Notes under the pieces: generated by a model
Databases searched by the model: none
What the model was told of the DNA's origin: nothing
The model's input: only the letters and a program-made list of their open reading frames with translations
Program-made: the position numbers and the translations under genes
In this document: positions 20,695 through 32,300 of the stretch, piece after piece
How the letters are laid out: every line of letters begins with the position of its first letter
How positions within the stretch are numbered: position 1 is the stretch's first letter
Assembly: GCA_015039465.1 (NCBI GenBank)
Contig: MU130224.1
Coordinates: forward strand, 391,097 to 429,052
Length of the DNA: 37,956 bases
Origin: Phlegmacium glaucopus
Taxonomy: Eukaryota > Basidiomycota > Agaricomycetes > Agaricales > Cortinariaceae
Reading direction: 5' to 3'

Positions 20695-21149
20695 TCACCG
20701 GCGGGTGCCATCGAAGTCCGAGTCCTTGACCAGCAGGAGCTCCAGTATCTGTGACTCTGAGTTGTTGCCATCATAGTATGTGTCCAACGATGAGCAGCCT
20801 TCAAACATATCCCGAAAGTCTTGAACCATGGATGGCAGAGTTGATGCCGGTGAGGTGGTGTCGCAAGGTGAGTAGTCCACTTGCACTGAGTCAGGTTCAA
20901 ATTGTGCCTCTCAAATCTGTAACTGATTGCCAGTGAACATGATTTGGATTTAGTACTACGACACTGTGGAAAAAGAAAACCCACCTCGTTTTCGTAGGAC
21001 ATTGAGCTTTCCACTACCTGAGACAAGTTGGGGCAAGATTCGACAGACTCAGAGTCGGAATCTGTACAGGGGTTGGAATCAGGGATATATCGCCATCCAT
21101 ACTGCTGCCTTAGCAGACTCCGAGACCTAGCTGATCGCTTTTTCGGCAT
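20695..21149 (-). CDS. Small hypothetical acidic protein, two exons
   Basis: Exon 1 (21149 to 20985) has 55 codons starting MPKKRSARSRSLLRQQYGW, a basic head, then SDSESVES and SMSYENE. A GTGGGT...GAGAG intron (20984 to 20908) joins in phase to exon 2 (20907 to 20695), which reads AQFEPDSVQVDYSPCD, MVQDFRDMFEGCSS and ESQILELLLVKDSDFDG before the stop. The product is about 125 residues with no known domain. An in-frame upstream ATG gives MLNRAQAPQMPKKRS as an alternative start. Small basic-then-acidic proteins like this are common near Agaricomycete transposons, which is context only. Confidence 0.45.
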
Positions 21150-21457
21150 CTGAGGAGCTTGAGCACGATTGAGCATGATGTTGGAGTAAAAAGACTTACT
21201 TGGCAGGCTGGCACCATGCCAATAATTTAAACAACTGTCAACAAAACAGGGGAAAAAATGAAAGCTAGTCAGAAAGACGAAGACAGGGAAAGACATACAA
21301 TAGCATGATGTGAAAGTCGAAGACGGAGAATGACTGAGGGGAAAAGCTAATGACAACAAAAGACAGAGACGTCACGTGAAAGTCAAAGCTAAAGATCTCC
21401 CCCTTTTGCTGATGTGTTGGGATAAGAGACTGTGTTCACTGTTGTGACGCAGCCAGG

Positions 21458-22243
21458 TAGGGATGCCGAAGTTCAGTTCGGTTCGGTTCGGGACCCATTT
21501 TCTCAGAACCAGAACCAGAACCACTTAGGAAAACCAGAACCAGAACCAGAACCAGAACTGAACCAACAGAACCGGTTCTCTTGGTTCGGTTCTGGTTCAG
21601 AACCAGTTCAAACCATAAGAACCAGTTAAAAATAGACTTTTGTTAGGATATCACCAATTAGACAAGAAATTCTCATTTTAAATTTTATTTTCTAAAATTA
21701 CATCTTATTTCTTAGAAATAAATATATCTTGAAATTTGAGGCCAGAAGTTTGTAGTATTGGTGTTATAACTATGACATCACTAAAAGTAAACATGAAAAG
21801 AAAAAATACTACTAAATCATTTTGCCAACTAGTGACAACTTTGAATTGGATTCTTGCAATAGGAGTATATTAATATTAATAAAACCTGAAGTTATAAAGT
21901 AAATGAGACATATTATTGATTATGTACTATGCCAGACCAAAAAATGATGTACTTCTGATTGGAAATATATTGTGTTGGTGACTTGAATAAATATTTTCAT
22001 TACAGATACAGGTACATTGTGCCATTTAACCTGTAAAATAATGCAAATAAGTAAATATATTACTTAAAATTTGCCTTGGGATATAGTGGTTCAGAATGGT
22101 TCGAACCGGTTCAGAACCGGTTCTCAGATTTCTGGCCAATCAAGAACCAGAACCAGAACCAGATGGCTGAGGCCGAACCAGAACCAGAACAGAACCAGAT
22201 ACTTGGTTCGGTTCAGTTGGTTCTGGTTCATGGTCTGTCCCTA
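21458..22243. mobile_element. GAACC-repeat MITE-like element, 786 bp
   Basis: It starts TAGGGATGCCGAAG and ends GGTCTGTCCCTA, so the outer 6 bp (TAGGGA/TCCCTA) are inverted. Both ends are packed with AGAACC, GGTTCT and GGTTCGGTTC words; the 400-bp core is AT-rich. The style matches the hAT-type MITEs at 4168 and 5138. The flanks (CAGCCAGG and TATTATAA) do not match, so one side has been rearranged. It abuts the dispersed repeat at 22241-22309. Confidence 0.65.
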
Positions 22244-22309
22244 TATTATAATAGAGCTGCTGAGTAAGCTGATTGCTTATATAAAGATTATCTACTAATG
22301 TTAGTCAGC
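22241..22309. repeat. Dispersed ~70-bp repeat, copy 2
   Basis: Matches 7226-7297 in the same orientation with a few substitutions and a small gap. Confidence 0.75.
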
Positions 22310-22437
22310 TGCTCCTCTGCTTTGGTCTTTGTGGGCCCAGCTTTGTCTTCGGAGTTACATCTTTGCATTTTGTTCTAATTCTTTTTTTCATTTCAAATCC
22401 GCTTCCAACTGATATTATCGTTGGCCTTGTATTTTAA

Positions 22438-22826
22438 ATGGCAGCGCAGGAAGCACACTGTTGGCGCCTTCAACGTTGGGTGTTGCGATTAATGCGGATG
22501 ATGAGGAAATTCTTGTTGCCAAAAACTCCGCCCCACGTGATCATGACTATACTTAGGAATTTTTTGTTGTCCATTGTTCTTTCGTTCCTTCCTTTCTTCC
22601 TTTCACCACAACTGATGCCCTCTTTGTCTCATCCATCCGAGCATGACGACACGGTGAGTGCTCTTTATAGTACAATCTGAGCTATTTACTCAGCGATCAA
22701 GCTTCAGATTTTACCTTGTCCTCAAAAAAACAGACGTATACCCGGGAGAACGCCCTTAGACGGAACCCAGCATCCCTTTTCGTGTCGTTTTACTGCATCG
22801 TAAAACGACATTGGAAGGGATGCTAG
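22438..22826 (+). CDS. Possible small two-exon gene of unknown function
   Basis: ATG 22438 follows TTTTAA. Exon 1 (22438-22653) ends HPSEHDDT at a GTGAGT donor. An 80-nt intron (22654-22733, ending AAACAG) joins in phase 0 to exon 2 (22734-22826), TYTRENALRRNPASLFVSFY then CIVKRHWKGC and TAG. The product would be about 102 residues with a hydrophobic middle (SIVLSFLPFFLSP). Exon 2 and its stop lie in a hairpin (22769-22824). Splice signals and phase support it, but without homology it remains tentative. Confidence 0.3.
22769..22824. repeat. 56-bp imperfect hairpin
   Basis: The arms AGCATCCCTT and AAGGGATGCT, then GTCGTTTTAC and GTAAAACGAC, are separated by a 5-nt internal loop on each side, with TGCATC as the loop. 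Confidence 0.85.
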
Positions 22827-23280
22827 ATTCCTCACACAACAATCTAGTCCTCGAAATGAAACATATTTGGCTTGACAGCTCATCTACGGAATGTTTTTCT
22901 ACTCTTGCATTTTTATCCCTTATTTATTTCCTGGTGGGTATTATAATGTAGTAAATACTAGTAGCAAGTAATTTTATATCAACACTGGTAGTCAGCATAT
23001 TTGATACGTTTCTCAGCACCTATGAATATGATTTTATGAATTCGCAGTGTCCTTATTACCCTGGTGCATCTGTATGGTCCGCAAGGTCATCTCCTTTCTT
23101 TCTGCCAAACCTTAACTCAACGATGATTTCGTCCGAGGCAACTCCGCATATCATTGACCAATAATTTGGACCGTAGACAAATACCTACAACACAGGTCCC
23201 ATATTTAATTTCTTCACCTACAAAAATACATATGACGACGAAAAGAAGAGAAAAAAACAACAAAAACGATCTTGAATCAC
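22827..23280. other. Intergenic, 3' of the dioxygenase gene
   Basis: AT-rich with no supported gene. It probably contains the 3' UTR of the minus-strand HGD gene. Confidence 0.4.
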
Positions 23281-25561
23281 TTATTGCGTCAACTCAGACC
23301 CCAATGGAGAACGGCCAGCAGCCTTCAAATCCGCATTGATTTCTGCGATGTGATTCATAAATTGACCTTTCAAGTTATCCCACATCTTAGGTTCGTGGAC
23401 TGGATGACGGTCCTCAGTAAGCTTATCGATTAAAAAATGCGAAATCAACCAACCATGCAGTTTTCCGGACCTGTTCATTGCATAATCGGTAATGGTGAAC
23501 ATCATGCTTGATTCGAACATAAATGCTAGATAATCGATATCAAAACCTGCATCTAGTCTCGGTTTATGGAACTGAAAACTCACCTATAGTGCCTTCGGAA
23601 ATTCGCATCGGTACCAAGTCAGCTTCAGACGCCTTTTTAAATTCGTCGTAGGAGACTAGAGTAACACGTTAACGATCTGAATTTGATCTATGCATTTGAT
23701 CTAAATGGCAACATACCACCGTGAGGGCAGAATCCCGTTTCGTAGCTAGCACCACCTGGGGAGAAGGGTCAGTATCATGTGATTCATATACCAATGCCCA
23801 ACGAACCGGGTTGGAATCCATCACTGCGACCACCATAGACGCCATAAATCAGGCCCATAAACTCTGTCGACGAATTTCGATGGTAGTACTAGCCCAGCGA
23901 TCAGTTATAAAATACAAAAAACAGAGGCTGAAAAACCATACTGGAGGCCTGAATGTGCCAGACGCGACATCCCATCTTGGACTGAAGATAAGAAAGTCTG
24001 CCAATGGTACTCCTGGCTGTTTGGATTTTGCTGTGAGAACACAGAAGATCGAAGGATCAATGTGATCTTTGGAGATGCTTCCAACGTTGATGAATTTTTC
24101 CATCGCATATTTGTAAGGGACATAGCTAATAGACAATCGTCATCTCTTTGAGACGTTTGGAGGAGGTCAAAACTCTCACTTTCCGTGCCAAGCAACAACA
24201 TCAAATGGCGTGTGTTCTTGTACACAAAGGTGTAATTGACCGCATACCCTATAAATCGTCAGCTCCAAGAAGATCAAGCCGGATCAGCAAGGGTTTACTT
24301 GTAGACAACTATCGTAATTATAAGTAGTGGTAATTAATCATGTCACAGGAATTCAACTTACTGTGCCATAAACTCTGGTCGATATCAAATGATGCAACAG
24401 GGCTTTCGAAGTCGCGAGAGTTGGCGAGGCCATTGCCTCCCAACGGGCCAAGCTCGGGGAGGATATAATGAGAGCCATATATTTCTTGAATGTCTACATT
24501 CCCTGATTCATCATAGATGAAACTCATCAGAAATCGAGTCACATACAACCACGGGAAGGACCATCTGGAAGGATGACCTGTAGTGGGAATAATAAGTGAT
24601 CATTCAGCAAATTACATCCAGCTAATTTACCTTGAATTTCATCCCACGTTGTATGACACACAACTCTCCCGACCTCACCATAAGTCTACCATGATCAAAA
24701 TAAGGGGAAAAACTACCCAAAAATGAACTTGGGGGCGTACTTTCCAAATTCAGTCTGTATATCCAAGCGGCCTTGTTGGGGAAGAATCAACATGTCTCCG
24801 TCGTTATTGCAGAAAGCTCTTTTCTCCATAGATGTATTGGCAAGATACATATGGATGGCAAGTCCTTCACGGAGAGTGGGATCTCCGTTACCAGCGATCG
24901 TCTTCAATCCATCAACAAAGTCGACTTTTTCGGAAGCCGGAGGAAGGTCGAATGGATGCCATGCTAGTTGAGTTGGACTGATGTGAACTTTGGGGTTGAG
25001 CGGAAGGAAACAAGATTCAAGCTAGTAGAGTATGAGTGAGTCGGACGCCAAAGAAATTTTTGTGATTCAATACAGACATCGGGATTATCTGGCAAGCGAT
25101 CAAAACCTTGGTGGGCAACGGATGGTCGGATGCGGTAGAGCCATCTAAAACGAACATGATGATGGATAAGGTCTCAACGTTGGTTGCAGTCGGAAGAAAA
25201 TTAAACGCACGAATGCAGATTCTCAGCTCGAGGAGCGACAAACGATGACCCAGTCATCTATCACACATTCAGCATAGTATACGACGCAAATGTCTCGAAT
25301 CGATGCGGAGGGGAGCTACTCACACCCTCTGCATATAAATCATATTTACACTTCTGTGGACTATTTTGGCCTTCAGGCAGAGTTCCTGGACTATTATCGA
25401 ACCCCATGATCAATATATCTGGTAGTAAAGTTATTGATAACATACAGTGCCTCACTAGCAAAGAGGTTTCCAAAGCCAACTTGATACTCGTACGGGTCTT
25501 CCTTGCGAGGTCGAGTGGAGAATGCACCATTGGCAGATGCTCCGGATGCAGAGAGAGGCAT
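23281..25561 (-). CDS. hmgA: Homogentisate 1,2-dioxygenase, 15 exons
   Basis: This Fe(II) cytosolic enzyme opens the ring of homogentisate with O2 to give maleylacetoacetate in phenylalanine and tyrosine breakdown. From ATG 25561 it reads [46 protein letters not shown], then [85 protein letters not shown] and [19 protein letters not shown] (His and Glu iron ligands). [14 protein letters not shown] (ligand His) follows, and the protein ends [20 protein letters not shown]...LTQ. Exon ends I could set include 25446, 25390-25324, 25257-25211, 25144-25078, 25021-24741, 24685-24631, 24493-24362, 24125-23942, 23888-23807 and 23399-23281, all with canonical splice sites. One junction, near 24247-24252 (a GGG run), is one base out of phase, either an error or a recent lesion. 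The gene is otherwise complete. Confidence 0.95.
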
Positions 25562-25611
25562 GCTTATATGGTTTATTGAGAGGACCAAGACCGAACTGGC
25601 GATGGATGGGC

Positions 25612-25618
25612 TTATATA
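25612..25618 (-). promoter_or_regulatory. TATA box of the dioxygenase gene
   Basis: TATATAA on the minus strand, about 50 bp upstream of the ATG at 25561. Confidence 0.6.
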
Positions 25619-25692
25619 GACGGCTCACGGGAAATAGTGGCCAAGATTGTCTAATAGTGAATCAATCGAGAAACTTTTGTGCATGGAACGGT

Positions 25693-25713
25693 CCCGGTTG
25701 CAATGCAACCGGG
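25693..25713. promoter_or_regulatory. Perfect 21-bp palindrome upstream of the dioxygenase gene
   Basis: CCCGGTTGCA, one A, then TGCAACCGGG, about 130 bp before the HGD start. CGG...CCG inverted triplets are the kind of site bound by Zn2Cys6 activators. A regulatory role is inferred. Confidence 0.45.
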
Positions 25714-25732
25714 TATAATTAAATAAACCGAC

Positions 25733-27419
25733 AGTCCTTAGGAAGATCACCCTTGGATCACCCGCACATAGACAGTAATTTCAGAGCCTGAGCGACCCAC
25801 GCTTGTGAGGTGGTGGGCCTACTGACAACTTCAATGCAGCTTAGCAAGTCATCTCGAGCTCGAACTCTAAAGATAGAAGAAGGATGAGTGTGCTGAGCTG
25901 TGCAGAATTTTGATTCTCCGACGGTCCGTCGGTGCGGGGTAAAATTCACACCGCAACGGATGGGAACGAGCTGCTTAAACTCTGAGGAAGAAAGACCATA
26001 AGCCCAAGGAGAGATAAAACAACACGTCTGGCTTGGTTGCAAAGGATCCTTGCTTGTGGCCTCCCTATATCGCCAGCTACACACAAAATGTCCTCCAGCA
26101 ACTGCACGAGCAAGGACTGTAAACTGATGACGATTCCCGCCTCCAACAAAACTGGTCCAAGTCTTCTGGATCCCTCTCCCTGTTTGTCGCTGGGCTACTT
26201 TACTGACTGGAGGGAATAGTTCGTCTCAAGCAGCTGAGGTAGTATTCAATGAAGGCAATAGAACATCACTACAGTCTACCTGTGGCTATGGATTCGCGTG
26301 GTGGAGAGAATACGTGAGCGATGAAATACCTGGTCAGCTGATTGAACATTGACGTCAGGTATTCTTGATCAAGTCGCCGGGCTTTTTGGCTGGGCATTGG
26401 TCAAAATTGAGAGCATAAGGTGGATGTCCTTGCCGAGAGCCTGCTCATTGCATCAGCTAATTGATTCATTATACAGGATGAATAGAAGGTTCATCATTTT
26501 CTTGGTTCAGAGCGTCATTTCAGCATGGCTGAGACGACGATGGTTGTCTACGCCATCTGACAAAACAACGTCCATGGGTGCGTCTCGCATCGAACGGTAC
26601 CCTCAAGCTGTTTGTAGGCTCTGAGTTGCGTGTCAAGTTCTTCCACTCGGCGCTGTGGGATATTTCCCTCTCGACCTCCCTTCTTTGCGGTGTACCTACT
26701 GTTCCTCCATCTATACCAAATCCGTACCTACAATTGTGGTTATTATCACCCATTGCCACCCCCTGGACTTTATCCTTGGCAGTATCCACCACCAGCGATG
26801 CCAGGGGCCCAACAGTACTTGCCACCCCAAGTTGCTCTTCAGATCGTACAAGGTCGACAGCGTTCAAACGATGAACCGCGACATTTGTGGTAAAGGACTT
26901 TGTCACTGCGCTCTTAGTCGCCAACATATGTGCAGTTTTTTTCAGGCTCCAGGTTGATGTGATTTCGGGCAATGCAAAGCGCGAATACTCCGCTGAAACG
27001 GATATATGGGAGGACTTCCGACACCGTGTGCTTGCGTATCTCGGGGGTAATGGGATCCAATTGAACTCGCATATAAGGATACTAGCGGCGCTTGTTCGGG
27101 ATTCTCACCTTAAAAACGAAGAGGAATTCGGGGTTGCAATGGTTCGACTCTGTTAAAAAGCAAGTAACGCATGTATGCTCACGATCCATTTGAAAGAACC
27201 CGGAGACTTTGCAATCGCCCATGATGGGTTTATATAATTTCTTCAAAAGAATCTTATTCGATTCCGCCAGTTACTCAACCTCTGCAGACAATGCAATGTT
27301 CAATTGTTATCGTTCGGTTTGACTCGTGACGTGACTGGTGCTGCTATTTGCTCATGTTGACCTGCTGCTGTTATTTAAAGTCCTCGCTCTGTCAACATGC
27401 CCCTCTGCTATAGTCCAGA
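25733..27419. other. 1.7 kb without a supported gene
   Basis: Two areas look like possible relics. On minus, 26219 to 25758 can be read as about 130 residues (FVGGGNRHQFTVLARAVAGG...), with no recognised family. On plus, about 26650-27156 has a Pro-rich piece (PLPPPGLYPWQYPPPAMPG) and a later piece (YSAETDIWEDFRHRVLAYLG) in different frames. Neither gives a consistent spliced gene. Confidence 0.4.
25918..25932. promoter_or_regulatory. 15-bp palindrome CCGACGGTCCGTCGG
   Basis: Perfect 7-bp arms around one T, about 360 bp upstream of HGD. It contains CGG and CCG triplets like the palindrome at 25693. The function is inferred only from position and symmetry. Confidence 0.35.
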
Positions 27420-28371
27420 ATGTCTTCCAACCCAGTCACACCTGCTCAACAAAATACTATCCTTCTCCCAGTCTCTCCAACACCGTCTTCATTTTGTTAC
27501 GCGGTACAAGCTGGCAACGCAATCACCGACGATCTCCTCGAGAGTTGCGCGAAGCTTTTTAGCTCAAACTATGCGGTCTGGGGTGAATTGGCATCTACTA
27601 TCTCAAAGTTCACCAAACCGGGTATGTTGCCTACCTGATCTTTATGAAGAGTTACTCAGATTACCTGCAGGGCAATCTGTCAAGATGACTGGCCAAAAAC
27701 TCAGAGCTCAATGCCTTTCAGCTCCTGAGAGGACCGTTTTAGTTACTTGTTTCAAGCATAATGATCTTGTTGGACATGCTTTCGCCACCGTCTGGAACTA
27801 CGAAGGAGGCTTGTCATTCAATCGATAATGATCTTCACGATGCTGATTATCTTTGAGTAGGCGTTGTTGGTTGGGTTACTCAACTGGTGGTCGATGCCAC
27901 TGTTCGAAGACGTTACATTGCTACTCAACTTGTACAAACTCTCAAAACTCATGAATTGTTCCGCGACATCACCGCTATCGGTTTAGCTTCATCTCATCCT
28001 GCATCGGTCAACGCTCTCGCCAAGTATAGCAGTAAGTCTTTTATTCTCTCTTGAGTCGCTATGTAATACAATGGGATGCAAAAGACATACGGGTCAACAT
28101 GGTCGACACCAACTTTATCTCGCAAAATGCTCGAAAAATCTTAGCCGCCACTCCCATCAGCTACATCAAGGACACCCAACTTCGTGGTTCGATTTTCGAG
28201 GAAAACTGTGAAACTAGAGCTGTTTCATGTGCGAACACAATGTTTTACATTGATCATCGTGAGCCGTTGGAGGTGTTGGAGGATTTTAAAAGGCAAGGCC
28301 GGTGGTGTTTGGGAGAGTTGCTTGAAGGACACGAATTTTTAATCATCGTTCCAGTCCCGGGAAATTTGTAA
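27420..28371 (+). CDS. GNAT-like N-acetyltransferase, four exons
   Basis: Exon 1 (27420-27621): MSSNPVTPAQQNTILLPVSP ... LLESCAKLFSSNYAVWGEL. Exon 2 (27671-27808): MTGQKLRAQCL, RTVLVTCFKHNDLVGHAFAT, WNYEG. Exon 3 (27861-28031): WVTQLVVDATVRRRYIATQL, then VQTLKTHELFRDITAIGLAS. Exon 4 (28085-28371): TNFISQNARKILAATPISYI and GRWCLGELLEGHEFLIIVPV. The VVDATVRRRYIATQL stretch matches the acetyl-CoA-binding motif A of the GNAT fold, after a beta strand ending in the Phe/Trp-rich HAFATVWN segment. Length (about 265 aa) fits an uncharacterised Agaricomycete GNAT family. Intron 2 (27809-27860) begins GC rather than GT but keeps phase. The substrate is unknown; it sits in intergenic context with no partner gene. 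Confidence 0.8.
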
Positions 28372-28952
28372 TTTGCCCTGTGGCTGCCCTGGCGCGTGCT
28401 CATTGAAGCAGCATGACTGGTAAAATGTTACAGATCGTGCAACAGTTGTGTCGTGTGTAATTCCGCCATGTGCTACATAGCAGCTAGCTGAATGAGAAAT
28501 CTTGTCAACTACGTAATTCAAACCCTTTTTTTAATCATCTGGTCAATTCCCTGCAATTCTGAGAGGTCCTGCCGATGACATAAAACGATTTTAATGGTTC
28601 AGTCAACATGGTAATTCCGACCATTGTCACAAAATGGTACGTAAAACAGATATATCATGCACGATAATCCATCATTACCATATATAAAGAGATAGGTTAC
28701 TTCGATACATCAATGACTATTTTCTCTTCGTGGATATTCCGACTAATACATAGCTCGGGGCCAATTTGTTGATCGCAAAGTCCAACCCCGTAGAAGCGAA
28801 CGATAGAGATTCAAGTATTCAAAGTAGTTTGAATTTAGGACCCTCCTTCCCATCAGGATATAACTGACGCCCTCATGTATGTAGAGCGCGCCATGGTGGC
28901 GTACAGTGAGCATTTCAATTACATTGTGACCTAAAATGTCATTCTCACAACC
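28372..28952. other. Mostly intergenic
   Basis: No clear gene to about 28840. Just upstream of the next gene, a plus stretch (ITDALMYVERAMVAYSEHFN, about 28860-28920) could be its first exon. Confidence 0.4.
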
Positions 28953-29676
28953 ATGTACCCAGAGGCTCATAATGTGCCTGCCGCCGTTCTTTCTGAAGGA
29001 CTTACATACCAGACAAAGGTTGTATCGGCTAAGCTTGCAGGTGGCAATGGTAAGCCCGATCTTTTTCGCACTAAGTAGTTTCTTTCGTCTAAGCATCCGT
29101 GAAAGTGGATGCCAATGCCCCACCTTGGTTACAGCCCGCGTTAAACCAACTCAAAACTGAGCTACAAAACAACAATTCAAGCTGCCAAAACTGAGCTACA
29201 GGCCTCAATCGACAACTTGCAAACTGAGTTCCAGGAAAAGATGGACCGAATGGGAGAAAATGTGGATCGAATTGAAGAGAAGCTTATTTCCATTGAGCGA
29301 ACTTGTGCAATCGTGCGTGACCCTCTTTTCATATTCTATCTTTTCCCCATCCTGAAATGCCAGTCCATGAAGAGCTCCAATATGTCGGTTGCTGATGGGC
29401 AAAATATCAATTTTTAAATGTCCCTCTCGCAGATAGGTCCGATGACCCCGTTATCGAGGTACGATAAGCGTCGTCCATGCTGCCCTGGTGGATATACTTA
29501 CTCATGTGTCACATTTTAGCATCATCTTCCAGCTCTCAATCACCACAGCTGATATCAGAGGTTTATCAGACGATCATCTGAGAACTTACCATATTCGATA
29601 TGTTGGTCCAGTAGGAAACAGGCTAAGAGAGACACAGTTTAAAGGGGTCTTCAAAGCCATTGGAGCTACACAGTAA
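28953..29676 (+). pseudogene. Coiled-coil hypothetical protein, frame-broken
   Basis: ATG 28953 opens MYPEAHNVPAAVLSEGLTYQ then VVSAKLAGG. A GTAAGC...GAAAG intron joins to VDANAPPWLQPALNQLKTEL, the start of a coiled coil. One base near 29171 is out of frame, after which AAKTELQASIDNLQTEFQEK and MGENVDRIEEKLISIE continue. After another intron the C-terminal block reads HHLPALN, again one base off, then RGLSDDHLRTYHIRYVGP and FKGVFKAIGATQ. The APPWLQP head, heptad-like middle and LSDDxLxxYHxxY tail match a widespread uncharacterised Agaricomycete family as I recall it. Two one-base breaks make it either a pseudogene or a victim of assembly error. Confidence 0.55.
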
Positions 29677-29968
29677 ACAGGACACGAATCATGTGTAGAT
29701 ACTGTTTTTGTATCGAGGATAAAGAGATTTTTGAATCCACTTACGTGCATATTTTTTTGGCCATCGTTTTGAATCCTGCTGCAAGACAAGCCAGTAGTAA
29801 GCTAGCCGTGATGCAGACAGCACTTGGTTTGGAGGCAACAACTTTGTCACTTTGGGTTCAAGCAAATGGGAGGCGTTAAACTCATGTCTATTGAGTACAT
29901 ATAGTATAGCTTTCTCTATTACACATCATTGAAATATTTCGCATTCGAGTTTTCAATTTACCACGCTT

Positions 29969-32300
29969 TCATTCTACGCGTCTTACTCTCATCGGTACTT
30001 TCGGTCCAACCTGCCCTGCAACTTTTGGCCTTGGCAATATGGATGGGTGTTTCTCGATCTTGGTATCCGGTCCGTGGGGAAGTTGGAAAATAAAATTCTT
30101 AATCAAAACACTTAAGATAGCCTGGAATAACGTAGACCAATAAATGTCACTGTGTTTCAGAAACTTGTTGGAGATACGTACCTTGAACTCCGCCAACGCA
30201 AAGCTTTTGCCTAAACACGTCCTCGGACCATCAGAGAACGTTAATATATGGCGATAACCCTGGATTTCTCTTGCTCCTGAACATGCATCCGGCTCAAGCC
30301 ATCGCTCAGGTCGAAACTCTTTGGCATTGGGTCCCCAGAATACTTCAGAGCGGTTCATGTATCTGAGAGGAGAGGTGACGATGGTGCCTTTGCTGATGAC
30401 AAGTCTAGAAACTTGTTCTCCCGTAGCTGTAGTAATAGGTAAGCTGAACGGCATAATGTCGTCTTCAGCGGCCTACGATGCAATTGGCAATGAAAATATA
30501 TGAAGAGAGGGGGAAACGTACGATGCGCGTAGTTTCGGAAACTGGAGGATGCAATCGTAGAACTTCTTGAACGACAGCATCAAGGTAAGGAAGTCCGGTA
30601 GAGAGCTGATCAAGAGTTGGATCGGTCCCTACGAATTGCAACAATTCTTGGCGAAGTTTTTGTTGTTTCTCAGGTTTACGACAAAGCTCGATAAGAGCCC
30701 ACTATCATCGACATCAATAAGCATCCCAGCATGGAGGACTTCCAAAAAAAAAAGACATACTGTAAGACTAACTAGAAGAATGATTATGAACGATAAAGGC
30801 CAGTGGTATTGTGGCGTTATAACTTACTAGAAGTTGTTTCGTAACCTGCAAGGAGCAGAACATTCTTGAGAATGAAAACGTTAAGGACGGATTTCTTGAG
30901 GTAAATCAAAAGGGCAATGAACTTACCATCTAAAAGAGAAACGATTAATCGAGAGATATTGAAGTGATATTTAGGATAACAAACCTGTGCCAAAATCTCT
31001 TCCTGAGACATTCCCAAGGATGAGCTCGTTGATTCGGCTTTGACTGTGTACGTAGGATCAAGGCTCAGCGCTCAAGCGTAGGTCTCATATAATGTTAATA
31101 ATACGCACTTAGTAAACCAATAATAGATTTCTCTTCCATCAAGGCTTTCCCCTCCTTCTCTCTCCTGTTCCTCGCCAACAAATCATCCGCGATTCCCCCC
31201 ATCGTCATCCTCAATCGTTTGAATATCTTGTTCTGTTTCGTTGGAAGGTAATGCAGGATCGGTAACACTGGGCCCATAAGAAATACAAAGTGTGATAATA
31301 AACTAGTATCACCACTGCCGAAAGACTCAAAAACTTCGACAACGGCAGAGTCCTTGCCGTCTAGGGCGTGGAAGTCGTGGCCGAAGCCAGCGATCCCGAT
31401 AGAATCAAGGCTGAAGAAAAATAGATTGTATTTAAAGGGAAATAGTAAATGTAATTACGGAAGGCACACTTACGAGATGTGGTTCATCCTAGGGCCACGT
31501 ATGAATCAGACTCATTTTTCACAAAAGCACAGAGGGAGGAACTGGCACACCAGGTTTGGACGTCAATAAGCGCTTCTCCAGATGCTGTATCAAGAGTAGA
31601 ATCCCAGATTGCTTTCATCTTGTTCAAATAATTAAGAGTGAGGCGTATGAAATGAGTAATGAGCGTTGCGAACCTTGTATGCGGCATCATAGAAGACGGG
31701 GGTCAGCTTACGGATGGCTGCATTGCTAAAGGCGGGTGAGAGCGCTTTTCGCTGTCTATGTGAATGATCAATCACGAAGGTGTTTGATGGACATGCACGA
31801 CTGAAGCACACCGTCGATGACTTTCTCCTTCTGCCCACAATAGACCACGTCCAAACTACACCCAGTCGATCAATAACAGACAGAGGCAACAAATGGATAC
31901 GAACCAAATTCTCAATGAACACTCGGGATAGCTTGGTTTGGATATACCCGAAAGTTTCCTTGGAGTAAAAATGGGCATTAGCCTTGGGATCGCAAATAAC
32001 AACACGGCTAGATCCAAATCCTCCAGGAACACGGAAGGCTGGTCCATATTCTACTGCCCATTCGTCATATACGGCCCCTGGATCCTCAACTTCGTTGATG
32101 TGACGATAATAACCAAAGAGAAAACTAGGATTTGCTGGTCCTTTGAGTGGGGTGGTTGAATCTTTGGAATGTCTTTGAAATCTTCCTAGAAGGACAATGA
32201 AACTCCAGATGGTGGCTACGAGGGTCAAAAATACGGCTGTGTAAAGCGGGGGAATGATAGGACCGCCGCTGTGCAGCTTTATGGGTGTGGATGAATTCAT
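29969..32300 (-). CDS. Cytochrome P450 monooxygenase, many exons
   Basis: A haem-thiolate monooxygenase, probably anchored in the ER. Exon 1 (32300 to 31905) has a membrane anchor at about residues 17-42 (PLYTAVFLTLVATIWSFIVL), then GPANPSFLFGYYRHINEVED. Later exons give FGRGLLWAEGESHR, QRKALSPAFSNAAIRKLTPV, AGFGHDFHALDG, LPTKQNKIFKRLRMTMGG, the I-helix AGYETTS (about 30827-30850), and WALIELCRKPEKQQKLRQEL. The ExxR motif is EVLRLHPPV (E-V-L-R), the PERF-like motif is FRPERW, and the haem loop is FSDGPRTCLGKSFALAEF with the ligand Cys. It ends MRVRRVE. All core motifs are intact, so it is probably functional. The layout resembles the large Agaricomycete CYP families, but I do not assign one; the substrate is unknown. 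Confidence 0.92.

Noticed and set aside
22096..22125. GGTTCGAACC resembling a tRNA B box
   Set aside because: It is part of the GAACC repeat pattern, with no A box or cloverleaf around it.
21450..22251. 8-bp target duplication for the GAACC element
   Set aside because: CAGCCAGG and TATTATAA do not match.
26520..26972. 150-codon minus frame
   Set aside because: No domain, and the opposite strand has equally plausible fragments; coding status cannot be decided.
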